From contig NZ_JBHRZM010000007.1 in assembly GCF_042649585.1 (NCBI RefSeq), positions 1-28,586 of the forward strand: DNA of 28,586 bases. Reading direction: 5' to 3'. Origin of the DNA: Helicobacter_F equorum (GTDB lineage Bacteria; Campylobacterota; Campylobacteria; Campylobacterales; Helicobacteraceae). The notes beneath the pieces were generated by a model that was not told where the DNA came from, ran no database searches, and saw nothing but the letters and a program-made list of their open reading frames with translations. Made by a program: the position numbers and the translations under genes. How positions within the stretch are numbered: the stretch's first letter is position 1; each line of letters starts with the position of its first letter. Below are positions 7,231 to 15,320 of the stretch, one piece after another.

Positions 7231-8156
7231 TGCCTAAGGTCGCGCTTATCCAGCAAGCTTACAATGGTTCTAGGGAAGCAAGTATGGAGCATACAAAGAG
7301 AGCAATTTTGGAGGCTGCAAGCAATGGTGCGCAACTTGTATGCCTACAAGAATTACATACGCGAGAGTATTTTTGTCAATGTGAGGATCCTGCGTTTTTT
7401 GACTATGCTCATAACTTTGTAGATGATGTTGCGTATTTTTCTGATGTCGCAAAACAAGCTCACATCGTGCTTGTAAGCTCGCTTTTTGAAAAACGCGCGG
7501 CAGGAATGTATCACAACACCGCTGTTGTGTTTGAATCTAATGGTGAAATTGCAGGTAAATACCGCAAAATGCACATTCCTGATGATCCACAATTTTATGA
7601 AAAATTTTATTTTACGCCCGGTGATTTGGGTTTTGAACCTATTGATACAAGTGTAGGCAGACTTGGAGTGCTTGTATGTTGGGATCAATGGTATCCAGAA
7701 GCTGCACGTATTATGGCATTAAAAGGTGCTGATATGCTGATTTATCCAACTGCTATTGGGTGGTTTGATGAGGATAGTGAGGTAGAAAAAACACGACAAC
7801 TAGAGGCTTGGATAGCGGTGCAAAGAGGTCATAGTGTGGCAAATGGTTTGCCAGTAGTGGCGATAAATCGTGTGGGTTTTGAGCCATGTCTTAATTTTTC
7901 TCAAGCTTGTGAGTTTTGGAATGGAGATTTGCAAAAAGAGGAGTTTTCAAGCACACAGGGTATACGCTTTTGGGGCAATAGCTTTGCTTTTGGTGCGCAA
8001 GGAGAACTTTTGGCACAAGCAGATTCTCATACGCAACACACGCTTTTAGTTGATATAGATTTCAAAAGAAGCGAAGAAGTTCGGCGTATGTGGCCATTTT
8101 TGCGCGATCGACGTATTGAAGCATTTGATCCACTTTTAAAACGATTTTGTGATTAA
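7230..8156 (+). CDS. aguB: N-carbamoylputrescine amidase / carbon-nitrogen hydrolase
   Basis: A nitrilase-superfamily amidohydrolase of 308 residues. It most likely hydrolyses N-carbamoylputrescine to putrescine, CO2 and ammonia in the agmatine route. The Glu-Lys-Cys triad is visible: E41 (LQELHTREYF), K113 (KYRKMHIPDD) and C150 (VLVCWDQWYPEAAR). The two flanking motifs HIPDDPQFYEKFYFTPGD and PTAIGWFDED are characteristic of AguB. The start overlaps the stop of the acidic microprotein by one base. Its stop lies one base from the convergent radA stop, and no hairpin terminator is evident between them. No agmatine deiminase gene is in this window. A beta-alanine synthase-type substrate remains possible. 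Confidence 0.9.
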   Translation: MPKVALIQQAYNGSREASMEHTKRAILEAASNGAQLVCLQELHTREYFCQCEDPAFFDYAHNFVDDVAYFSDVAKQAHIVLVSSLFEKRAAGMYHNTAVVFESNGEIAGKYRKMHIPDDPQFYEKFYFTPGDLGFEPIDTSVGRLGVLVCWDQWYPEAARIMALKGADMLIYPTAIGWFDEDSEVEKTRQLEAWIAVQRGHSVANGLPVVAINRVGFEPCLNFSQACEFWNGDLQKEEFSSTQGIRFWGNSFAFGAQGELLAQADSHTQHTLLVDIDFKRSEEVRRMWPFLRDRRIEAFDPLLKRFCD

Positions 8157-8157
8157 A

Positions 8158-9510
8158 TCACATCCATTCTAGGATTTTTTGCACATCATCAGCTTCAAAG
8201 CATTTGATGTTACCTTTAGATTCTGGCTTTTTGGGGAGTATGGCTTTTTGGAATCCATAGCTTTCAAGTTCTTTGAGGCGTAGATCGATATTATGCACTT
8301 CTCTAATATCGCCAATGAGGCTTACTTCACCCAAAAAGGCAGTTTTGTTGTTTAGTGGGCGATTTCTAAAGCTTGAGATAATAGCAGCTATGACAGCGAG
8401 GTCGGCACTCGTTTCATTAATCTTAATCCCACCTGTTACATTGATAAACACATCGTAGCGATTAAGTGGGATTTCGATCTTACGCTCAAGAAGGGCTAAA
8501 AGCATCGTAAGGCGATTATTATCAAACCCTGTGCTAGATCGTTTGGGGTTGCCAAAGGTATTTTCACTCACCAATGCCTGAATCTCAATAACTAATGCTC
8601 TAGAGCCCTCCAAAAGCACGCTAATTGCACTTCCTGCTTGTGAGGGTTTTTGTGAAAAAAAGAGTTTAGAGGCATTTTTGGCACTTATTAAACCTTGTTC
8701 TTTAAGCTCAAAAATTCCTATTTCACTTGTGCTACCAAAACGATTTTTAAATCCTCGCAAGATTCGTAAATCCCTGCTAGGATCGCCTTCGAAATACAGC
8801 ACGCAATCTACCATATGCTCAAGCACTCTAGGACCAGCGATTGAGCCCTCTTTGGTGATATGTCCGATGATAAAAATTGCGATATTTTGTTCCTTTGCAA
8901 GACGCATAAGTGCAAAGGTAATTTCACGCACTTGCGAGACTGATCCAGGTGCAGAGGAAATATCTGGAGAATACAGCGTTTGGATAGAATCTATCACGCA
9001 CATTGTGTACTCTCCTTGCAAGAGATTAGATCGGATTTGATGCATGTCAATTTCATTAAGCAAATATAAATTTTCATTGACACAACCCAATCTTTGTGCG
9101 CGTTGCTTGATTTGACTAGGGCTTTCCTCTCCGCTGACATATAGAACTTTGTTGTGTGTATTTTGGCTAATAGATCCGCTAATCTTGAGTAAAAGCGTGG
9201 ATTTTCCCACACCCGGACTACCACCAACAAGATATAATCCACCACTGACAATCCCTCCACCTAGCACAATATCAAGTTCTTCTTCATAGGAAGTGAAGGT
9301 TTGGAGTGCCTGGAATGCTACATCCGTGATAGGCGTGGCTTTAGCAGTTGGTGTATATTTGGCGTTTTGAATGCTTTTTAGGGTTTGGATTTGTGTAGCG
9401 CTAAGTTCGACAAAAGATTCCCATGCACCGCAATTTGTGCATTTTCCTAGCCATTTGCTACTTTCAAAACCACAATGTTGGCATTCAAAGAGTGTGTGTT
9501 TTTTTGCCAT
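8158..9510 (-). CDS. radA: DNA repair/branch-migration protein RadA
   Basis: RadA (450 residues) is a hexameric RecA-like helicase that extends D-loops during recombinational repair and natural transformation. Domains in order: zinc finger C10-x2-C13...C24-x2-C27, RecA-like ATPase with Walker A GGSPGVGKST (residues 96-105), the RadA-specific KNRFG motif (FKNRFGSTSE), and a Lon-like C-terminal domain (TGGIKINETSADLA, FLGEVSLIGDIREV). The start codon overlaps the ftsY stop by one base, so translation is probably coupled. The gene is convergent with the amidase gene. Confidence 0.96.
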   Translation of the reverse strand: MAKKHTLFECQHCGFESSKWLGKCTNCGAWESFVELSATQIQTLKSIQNAKYTPTAKATPITDVAFQALQTFTSYEEELDIVLGGGIVSGGLYLVGGSPGVGKSTLLLKISGSISQNTHNKVLYVSGEESPSQIKQRAQRLGCVNENLYLLNEIDMHQIRSNLLQGEYTMCVIDSIQTLYSPDISSAPGSVSQVREITFALMRLAKEQNIAIFIIGHITKEGSIAGPRVLEHMVDCVLYFEGDPSRDLRILRGFKNRFGSTSEIGIFELKEQGLISAKNASKLFFSQKPSQAGSAISVLLEGSRALVIEIQALVSENTFGNPKRSSTGFDNNRLTMLLALLERKIEIPLNRYDVFINVTGGIKINETSADLAVIAAIISSFRNRPLNNKTAFLGEVSLIGDIREVHNIDLRLKELESYGFQKAILPKKPESKGNIKCFEADDVQKILEWM

Positions 9511-10391
9511 TATACAAAGATAGAATCTAGCAATGTTGTGATGTAGGTTTGTGCATCAAAAGGAAGCAAGTCTTGCGCTCCCTCACCTACGCCCAAATAT
9601 AACACAGGAATCTGTAATTCACTAATAATACTAATGATTGCCCCACCTTTGCTTGTGCCATCAAGTTTGGTAACGATAATGCCATCGATTGTTGTGTGTT
9701 GGGAGAAATGCTTAGCTTGAGTGATGCTTGAGTTCCCTTGTGTACCATCAAGTATGAGAAACTTTCGTATGTGTGTATCTTGGGTGTGTCCTGCTAATGC
9801 CTTTTCACTCACACGAATAATTTTTAAAAGCTCATTTGTTAGGTTAGTTTGGGTATGCAATCTCCCTGCAGTATCAAGTAATAAAATATCATAACCCTTG
9901 GCATAAGCTGAGGAGATTGCATCAAAAGCCAACGCACTAGGATCGTGTCCGTGTTGTGTGCTTATCACAGGGATTTGGAGTTTTTCTCCCCAGCCTTTTA
10001 ATTGCTCGATAGCTGCAGCACGGAAAGTATCACCAGCACCCAAAAGGACTTTTTTGCCCTCTTGTTTGTATTTGTAGGCGAGTTTAGCGATTGTGGTTGT
10101 TTTGCCTGCACCATTTATACCTATAATGAGCAAGACCTCTAATGTATATGGTGTGTCTGAAAGCGAATATATATGGGGTGTAAGCAATGAAGTTAGACTA
10201 TTTTGTAACTGCTCTCTTGTGCTATGTGTGGGAAGAGAATCTAAAAGAGATTCTACAACGTCATAGGCGACATCAGATTCTATCAAAAGTTGTTCTAGTT
10301 CTTCTTTGTGAATCTTTTCTTTTTTGCTTCCAAGCAAAGAAGTGATGTTGCTCGTCGTTTTCTTCATTGTTTTGGCAAGGAGAGAAAACAT
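9510..10391 (-). CDS. ftsY: Signal recognition particle receptor FtsY
   Basis: FtsY (293 residues) is the membrane-docking GTPase for SRP-ribosome complexes. The NG core has G1 GINGAGKTTT, GDTFRAAAIEQL, G3 LLDTAGRLHTQ and G4 TKLDGTSKGG, with the closing YLGVGEGAQDL. The acidic A domain of the E. coli protein is absent and only a short basic N-terminus remains; this is the usual short form in Helicobacter. An AGGAG site lies seven bases before the ATG. It lies between the lipoprotein (31-base gap) and radA (one-base overlap), forming one minus-strand transcription unit. Confidence 0.96.
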   Translation of the reverse strand: MFSLLAKTMKKTTSNITSLLGSKKEKIHKEELEQLLIESDVAYDVVESLLDSLPTHSTREQLQNSLTSLLTPHIYSLSDTPYTLEVLLIIGINGAGKTTTIAKLAYKYKQEGKKVLLGAGDTFRAAAIEQLKGWGEKLQIPVISTQHGHDPSALAFDAISSAYAKGYDILLLDTAGRLHTQTNLTNELLKIIRVSEKALAGHTQDTHIRKFLILDGTQGNSSITQAKHFSQHTTIDGIIVTKLDGTSKGGAIISIISELQIPVLYLGVGEGAQDLLPFDAQTYITTLLDSIFV

Positions 10392-10422
10392 AATGGACTC
10401 CTAAATGTGTAAAAAAATTACT

Positions 10423-11115
10423 TTATTCTTGAGATGATTGTAAATCCCCATTTTCTTGCGTAGCTTGTGTAGAATTTTGGGGGGTTGCTTGAGGTAATTC
10501 TGTATCGTGGATTAAAAATAAAATATCACGCTCTAGTATTTCTGGTGGCACAAGCCCAACATAATCAATAACTTTATTGCCCTCTTCATCAAAAAGGGCG
10601 AGATAGCCTTGTGAAATATCTTTGTTTAAGAATGCAACAAGGCTTTTAGAATCATTTGGCGTGTAGATAGGATAGCTTTTGTAATGTGCTTTGAGTATCT
10701 CATCTACACCATTTGTTTGTGTATGTGTGCTAAGGATCAAGAGATCAATTTGGGAGGGATATTTTTCTTTGAGTTTGACAATGTATGGTGCTTGGGTAAG
10801 GCAGTTTTTGCAATCATCTTGTGTGAATAATACAATAGTTGGTTTGGGTTTATCAAAAATACTTTTAGCAAAATCACTTTTTTGAGTATTATCATTTTGA
10901 CCTGGATAAAAGGCTAAACGATCATTAGATTGATCTAAGACTTCGATAACTAATTTTTGCGCGGAATTTTGTTGGGAATCTTGTGTATCAATGGCGATAA
11001 GCGTATAAGCAAAAAGATCGCGTTTTTGTGCGTTTTGTGTATTTTTGTTGTCTTGACAACCTACCATAAGACCAAAGACCAAACACATATATGCGATATA
11101 AGAAAATCTTTTCAT
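10423..11115 (-). CDS. Thioredoxin-fold lipoprotein
   Basis: A 230-residue exported lipoprotein. A signal sequence of 19 residues ends in a slightly unusual lipobox (LMVG|C20). From about residue 115 there is a thioredoxin-like segment with a CxxC pair (LFTQDDCKNCLTQAP) followed by an amphipathic helix and a beta-strand (IDLLILSTHTQ), as in TlpA/ResA-like redox proteins. The C-terminal 40 residues are polar and Q/T/N-rich. The ATG at 11115 is chosen because GGAGG lies eight bases upstream, and the longer frame to 11163 would run over the promoter. It probably acts in periplasmic disulphide reduction or haem/copper handling; the partner is unknown. It heads the lipoprotein-ftsY-radA unit. Confidence 0.72.
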   Translation of the reverse strand: MKRFSYIAYMCLVFGLMVGCQDNKNTQNAQKRDLFAYTLIAIDTQDSQQNSAQKLVIEVLDQSNDRLAFYPGQNDNTQKSDFAKSIFDKPKPTIVLFTQDDCKNCLTQAPYIVKLKEKYPSQIDLLILSTHTQTNGVDEILKAHYKSYPIYTPNDSKSLVAFLNKDISQGYLALFDEEGNKVIDYVGLVPPEILERDILFLIHDTELPQATPQNSTQATQENGDLQSSQE

Positions 11116-11139
11116 AGCTACCTCCACGATGATACGATA

Positions 11140-11148
11140 TGATACAAT
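11140..11148 (+). promoter_or_regulatory. Extended -10 for the cyclo-ligase/RNase Y unit
   Basis: TGATACAAT (TGn plus TACAAT, one mismatch from consensus) would place a transcript start near 11155, 23 bases before the proposed TTG start at 11178. The ATG at 11139 would then lie upstream of the transcript, which supports the later start. It overlaps the oppositely oriented -10, so the two promoters may compete. Confidence 0.45.
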
Positions 11149-11154
11149 GGTGTG

Positions 11155-11160
11155 ATTATA
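11155..11160 (-). promoter_or_regulatory. -10 element for the lipoprotein-ftsY-radA unit
   Basis: On the minus strand the reading is T-rich, then TATAAT exactly (plus-strand ATTATA). It sits about 40 bases before the lipoprotein start, giving a leader of roughly 30 bases. A T-rich -35 region upstream is typical of Campylobacterota promoters. It faces the plus-strand element at 11140-11148. Confidence 0.55.
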
Positions 11161-11177
11161 CAAAAAAAGGAGTGAGT

Positions 11178-11840
11178 TTGTCTATCAATACAAACGATGA
11201 TGAAAAAAAAGCATTTCGTTCTTGGAGCAAGAAGGCATTGCAACATGCACACAAAAAACATTGCAAGGGATTTGATGTAGCTTCGTATCGTGTCAATACT
11301 AGGATTTATAAGCTTTTAGAAAAATTGCAAGCGCAAAATATTTTGCTATATACGCCCTTTGGTTTTGAATCTGATAACAAAAAACTTCTTCTTAAACTTC
11401 GAAAACAAAAAAAGAAAATTTTTCTTCCCTATATTATGGGAGGAATAAGGTTTAAAATGGTAGCATTGCGTCTGCCATTACAAAAAAATGTGTATGGTAT
11501 TTTTGAAACAACTAAATCAGAATTTAATTTAGCAAAAATTGACACGGCTGTTATACCTGTATTGGGAATTGATAGAGATTTTAGGCGCATAGGCTTTGGC
11601 AAGGGAATGTATGATAGATTTTTTTCGCAATCTCGCCAAAAAACAATTCCATTTATTTTTGTGAGTCGTCTTGCTTGTGTGAGTGATAGGGTGCTTACAC
11701 AAGCTCATGATATACGAGGTCATTATTTTATAAGTGCAACGGCGTGTTGTAAAAGGACACGATATGGACATTCTTTTAAAAGTGATAGAATTTATAATCT
11801 TTGGCGCTATCGTGGGTGTGGTAACATATCTAGTAACTAA
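11178..11840 (+). CDS. 5-formyltetrahydrofolate cyclo-ligase
   Basis: A 220-residue member of the MTHFS family, which converts 5-formyl-THF to 5,10-methenyl-THF using ATP and feeds one-carbon metabolism. The signature is VLGIDRDFRRIGFGKGMYDRFF (ATP/phosphate loop), preceded by ILLYTPFG and KKIFLPYI. I place the start at TTG 11178 because AAGGAG ends five bases before it; ATG 11139 and GTG 11172 are poorer choices. The last 25 codons overlap the start of rny by 77 bases in another frame, and that tail (TRYGHSFKSDR...) looks basic and non-conserved. Length to the family core is normal. Confidence 0.82.
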   Translation: MSINTNDDEKKAFRSWSKKALQHAHKKHCKGFDVASYRVNTRIYKLLEKLQAQNILLYTPFGFESDNKKLLLKLRKQKKKIFLPYIMGGIRFKMVALRLPLQKNVYGIFETTKSEFNLAKIDTAVIPVLGIDRDFRRIGFGKGMYDRFFSQSRQKTIPFIFVSRLACVSDRVLTQAHDIRGHYFISATACCKRTRYGHSFKSDRIYNLWRYRGCGNISSN

Positions 11841-13305
11841 AAAGATTTTTACCTCAAATGCTGATGTATTGCTCGAACAAGCCAAGGCAAAAGCTAACGC
11901 GATAGAATATGAGGCACAAAAATTATTTAATGAGCAAAAGATCGAGCATAAGGAAGCCGAATTAGAACTTAAACAATGCTATGAACAAAAAATGAGCGAA
12001 CTTGAAAAAGAAGAATACAAGATTCGGCATAAGCTTGAGCGTGAAACCCAAGCTTTAGAAAGTGAAAAAGCACGATTAAGTCGTTTGGAAAATAAGATTT
12101 TAAATGTAGATTCTCTAAATAAAAAAGTGCGAGATCAATACGAGAGTGCAAGAAAGGAAGTCCTAGAATTACTCAGCAATTACACAAAGCTTTCGCATCA
12201 AGAAGCAAAAGAGATTTTGCTTGGACTTTTAGAAGAAGAGCTAATAGAAGATAGGGCACATATGATTAGGCGCTATGAGATACAAGCCAAACAAGATGCG
12301 CAAAAAAAGGCAAACTATATTCTTGCACAGGCGACTACGCGTTATGCAGGAGAATATGCAAGTGAGCAACTCATCAGTGTGGTCCATCTCCCAAATGATG
12401 AATTAAAAGGGCGTATCATAGGCAAAGAAGGGCGTAATATTCGCACGCTAGAAATGCTTAGTGGTGTAGATATTATTATTGATGATACGCCAAATACGAT
12501 TATTGTGAGTAATTTTAATCTTTATAGACGCACTATCGCGCTTAAGACAATAGAAGCGTTGATAGAAGATGGTAGGATTCAACCCGCTCGTATAGAGGAA
12601 ATGTATGAAAAAATCTCTTCTCAAATGGAAGAACAGGTTTTGCAAGATGGTGAAGACATTGTATTTGATATGGGACTTGGATACATGCACCCAGAATTAA
12701 AAAAACTCCTTGGCAAGATGAAATATCGTGCAAGCTTTGGGCAAAATGCTTTAGGGCATTCCTTGGAGGTGGCAAAGCTTGCGTCTATCATTGCAGGGGA
12801 ACTTGGTGGTGATGAGAAACTTGCTAGACGCGCTGGAATCTTGCATGATATTGGTAAGGCTCTTACACAGGAGTTAGGGGGAAGTCATGTAGATTTGGGC
12901 GTGGAGATATGTTCGCGCTATGAAGAACATCCTGTTGTGATTAATGCTATCCTTGCTCATCATGGACATGAAGAAGCCAAGAGCATAGAATGTGCTGCAG
13001 TATGTGCAGCCGATGCGCTTTCGGCGGCACGACCGGGTGCAAGGCGAGAAGTATTGGAAAATTTTCTTAAGCGTATGCAAGATATTGAGCACATTGCTTT
13101 GGATAAGTTTGGCGTTAAACAAGCCTATGCTATTAGTGCAGGGCGAGAAGTGCGTGTGATTGTGAGTGCGGATTTGGTAAGCGATGATGAAAGTATTGTG
13201 GTAGCACGAGAAATTGCTAAAGATATTCAAGCAAATTTACAATATCCTGGTGAAATCAAAGTGAATGTCATTCGGGAATTTAGGACGATTGAATACGCAA
13301 AATAA
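11764..13305 (+). CDS. rny: Ribonuclease Y
   Basis: RNase Y (513 residues) is a membrane-tethered endoribonuclease that initiates mRNA decay. In order: N-terminal membrane helix (about residues 5-24), a long charged coiled coil (about 30-190), a KH RNA-binding domain with GRIIGKEGRNIRTLE, and an HD phosphohydrolase domain with GHSLEVAKLA and the metal-binding ILHDIGKAL, then LAHHGHEEAKS. ATG 11764 is preferred over upstream ATG 11734 because AAAAGGA precedes it and the membrane helix begins there. It overlaps the cyclo-ligase gene by 77 bases. The DAHP synthase gene follows after 18 bases. Confidence 0.94.
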   Translation: MDILLKVIEFIIFGAIVGVVTYLVTKKIFTSNADVLLEQAKAKANAIEYEAQKLFNEQKIEHKEAELELKQCYEQKMSELEKEEYKIRHKLERETQALESEKARLSRLENKILNVDSLNKKVRDQYESARKEVLELLSNYTKLSHQEAKEILLGLLEEELIEDRAHMIRRYEIQAKQDAQKKANYILAQATTRYAGEYASEQLISVVHLPNDELKGRIIGKEGRNIRTLEMLSGVDIIIDDTPNTIIVSNFNLYRRTIALKTIEALIEDGRIQPARIEEMYEKISSQMEEQVLQDGEDIVFDMGLGYMHPELKKLLGKMKYRASFGQNALGHSLEVAKLASIIAGELGGDEKLARRAGILHDIGKALTQELGGSHVDLGVEICSRYEEHPVVINAILAHHGHEEAKSIECAAVCAADALSAARPGARREVLENFLKRMQDIEHIALDKFGVKQAYAISAGREVRVIVSADLVSDDESIVVAREIAKDIQANLQYPGEIKVNVIREFRTIEYAK

Positions 13306-13323
13306 ATTATGAAAGGAGTTAGT

Positions 13324-14667
13324 ATGCAATGGAAAAAGACATCTTGGCGTAAAAAGCCTATCAAGCAACATCCAGTTTATGAGGATACACGAGTACTTGC
13401 TGAAGTTGAGCACACACTTTCTCAATATCCTCCTCTTGTTTTTGCTGGAGAGGCTAGAGCCCTAAAAGAGCAACTTGCCAAAGTTGCCAAAGGTAAGGCA
13501 TTTTTGCTTCAAGGTGGGGATTGTGCGGAGAGTTTTGCGCAGTTTAACGCGACAAATATTCGTGATTTGTTTAAGGTTATTATTCAAATGGGTGCAATTC
13601 TTACATATGGTGCGAGTTGTCCTATAGTCAAAATAGGCAGAATGGCCGGGCAGTTTGCAAAACCCCGTAGCAGTGATATGGAGAGTATTGATGGTGTGAG
13701 TTTGCCAAGTTATCGTGGCGATCTTATCAATGATGTGGCTTTTACACCACAAGCGCGCAAGGCAGATCCACAAAGGCTTTTGCAAGGCTATCATCAAAGT
13801 GCTGCTACACTCAACCTTTTGCGTGCATTTGCGCAAGGTGGTTTTGCAGATTTAAACCAGGTGCATAAATGGAATCTAAGTTTTGTAAAAGATAATGCAT
13901 TTGGGCAAAAATACGAAGAATTGGCTGATAGAATCACGCAAGCTCTCGCATTTATGAGTGCGTGTGGTATAGATTCTAAAAATTCACCTATTTTGCGTGA
14001 AACAGAATTTTATACCTCTCACGAAGCACTTGTTTTACACTATGAAGAACAGTTATGTCGGCAAGATTCACTTACAGAGGAGTGGTATGATTGTTCGGCA
14101 CATATGCTTTGGATTGGCGAGAGGACAAGGGGTGTAGATGAGGCACATATGGAATTTTTGCGTGGTGTTAAGAATCCTTTGGGCGTTAAAATTGGACCAA
14201 ATGCCACAAAAGATGATATTTTGGGCATATGCGATATTTTAAATCCTCAAAATGAATATGGCAGATTAAATCTTATCATTCGTATGGGTGCTGATACAAT
14301 CAGAGAAAAATTACCAAAACTCTTAGCTTCTCTCAAGGGCGAGGGGCGCAATATTCTTTGGAGTTGTGATCCAATGCATGGCAATACCATAAAGGCACAA
14401 AATGGTTATAAAACACGCAATTTTGATAGGGTGCTTGATGAAGTAAAAAGCTTTTTTGAGATTCACAAAGCTAATGGCACGATTGCTGGTGGTGTGCATT
14501 TGGAGATGACAGGTATGAATGTTACAGAATGCACAGGTGGATCGCAAGCTATCACAGAAGAGGGCTTAGCTTGTAATTACAATACACAATGTGATCCACG
14601 CCTTAATGCTATGCAGGCTATTGAAATGGCATTTTTGATTGCTGATATGATAAAGGGTATGCGATAA
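13324..14667 (+). CDS. Class II 3-deoxy-7-phosphoheptulonate (DAHP) synthase
   Basis: The first enzyme of the shikimate pathway, joining phosphoenolpyruvate and erythrose 4-phosphate. It is the class II (plant/Mycobacterium-like) type used by Helicobacter rather than the AroFGH type. Hallmarks: LLQGGDCAESF near residue 60, KIGRMAGQFAKPRS, the SAHMLWIGERTR segment, IKIGPNA-like VKIGPNATKDD, RMGADTIREKLP, WSCDPMHGNT and GGVHLEMTG. The 447-residue length fits. ATG 13324 has an AAAGGAG site eight bases away; the in-frame ATG 13309 lies upstream of that site. It is followed by yedF after about 12 bases. No additional regulatory domain is visible. Confidence 0.95.
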   Translation: MQWKKTSWRKKPIKQHPVYEDTRVLAEVEHTLSQYPPLVFAGEARALKEQLAKVAKGKAFLLQGGDCAESFAQFNATNIRDLFKVIIQMGAILTYGASCPIVKIGRMAGQFAKPRSSDMESIDGVSLPSYRGDLINDVAFTPQARKADPQRLLQGYHQSAATLNLLRAFAQGGFADLNQVHKWNLSFVKDNAFGQKYEELADRITQALAFMSACGIDSKNSPILRETEFYTSHEALVLHYEEQLCRQDSLTEEWYDCSAHMLWIGERTRGVDEAHMEFLRGVKNPLGVKIGPNATKDDILGICDILNPQNEYGRLNLIIRMGADTIREKLPKLLASLKGEGRNILWSCDPMHGNTIKAQNGYKTRNFDRVLDEVKSFFEIHKANGTIAGGVHLEMTGMNVTECTGGSQAITEEGLACNYNTQCDPRLNAMQAIEMAFLIADMIKGMR

Positions 14668-14679
14668 AAGGGGTGTGTG

Positions 14680-15297
14680 ATGAATAATATAGTGCAAATT
14701 GATGTGCGAGACTTACCTTGTCCAGAACCTGTAGTCAAAGTTAAAAAGGCTCTTATTGGTGTTACAGAAGCGACATTGCAATATGCGAGTTATGAGATTT
14801 TGGGAAATACTCTTAGTGCAAAGGAAAATCTCTCACGCTTTTTACGCACTACTGGATATGAGTTTGAAATAGGGCATTCTCAAGGGGATCAATATATGAT
14901 TCTCATCAAAGGGAAAAAAGATGCCACCAAGTGCACATTAAGCGAGAAAATTATTCCCAAAATCCTTTTTGTTACTGATGATAAAGTTGGCGAGGGAGAA
15001 CTTGGCGTGATGCTTATTAATGCTTTTTTGAAATCCCTTAGTAATACCGATGTTTTGCCACAAAGAATTCTTTTTGTAAATCGCGGTGTGTTGCTGACTA
15101 CTGATAATACAGAAGTAGAAAATGATGATATTGTAGAGGTATTAAAAGAGCTTGAAAAAAGCGGTGTAGAGATTTATTCTTGTGGATCGTGCTTGAGTTA
15201 TTATGCTTTGACGGAGCGACTTAAGGTGGGAATGATCGGGAATGCGCTTGAGAGTATGCAAAATATGCTTAAAAGCGAAGGTGTAGTGCGATTATAA
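14680..15297 (+). CDS. yedF: YedF: TusA-like plus DsrE-like selenium-metabolism protein
   Basis: A two-domain protein of 205 residues. Residues 1-80 form a TusA/SirA-like domain with the sulphur/selenium carrier Cys in DLPCPEPVVK (C14). Residues 95-205 form a DsrE-like domain ending in a conserved Cys pair (YSCGSCLSYY). This architecture is the 'sulfurtransferase-like selenium metabolism protein YedF', whose gene is typically adjacent to selD, as it is here (23 bases upstream). It is thought to deliver or hold selenium for SelD, though the biochemical role is not settled. ATG 14680 is preferred over GTG 14677 by spacing from AAAAGGGG. Confidence 0.88.
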   Translation: MNNIVQIDVRDLPCPEPVVKVKKALIGVTEATLQYASYEILGNTLSAKENLSRFLRTTGYEFEIGHSQGDQYMILIKGKKDATKCTLSEKIIPKILFVTDDKVGEGELGVMLINAFLKSLSNTDVLPQRILFVNRGVLLTTDNTEVENDDIVEVLKELEKSGVEIYSCGSCLSYYALTERLKVGMIGNALESMQNMLKSEGVVRL

Positions 15298-15320
15298 CCC
15301 AAAGTATGTAAGGAGTTTAT

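Noticed and set aside
11139..11177. ATG 11139 as the start of the cyclo-ligase
   Set aside because: It lies within the -10 region, has no ribosome site and adds a non-conserved leader; TTG 11178 has AAGGAG at five bases.
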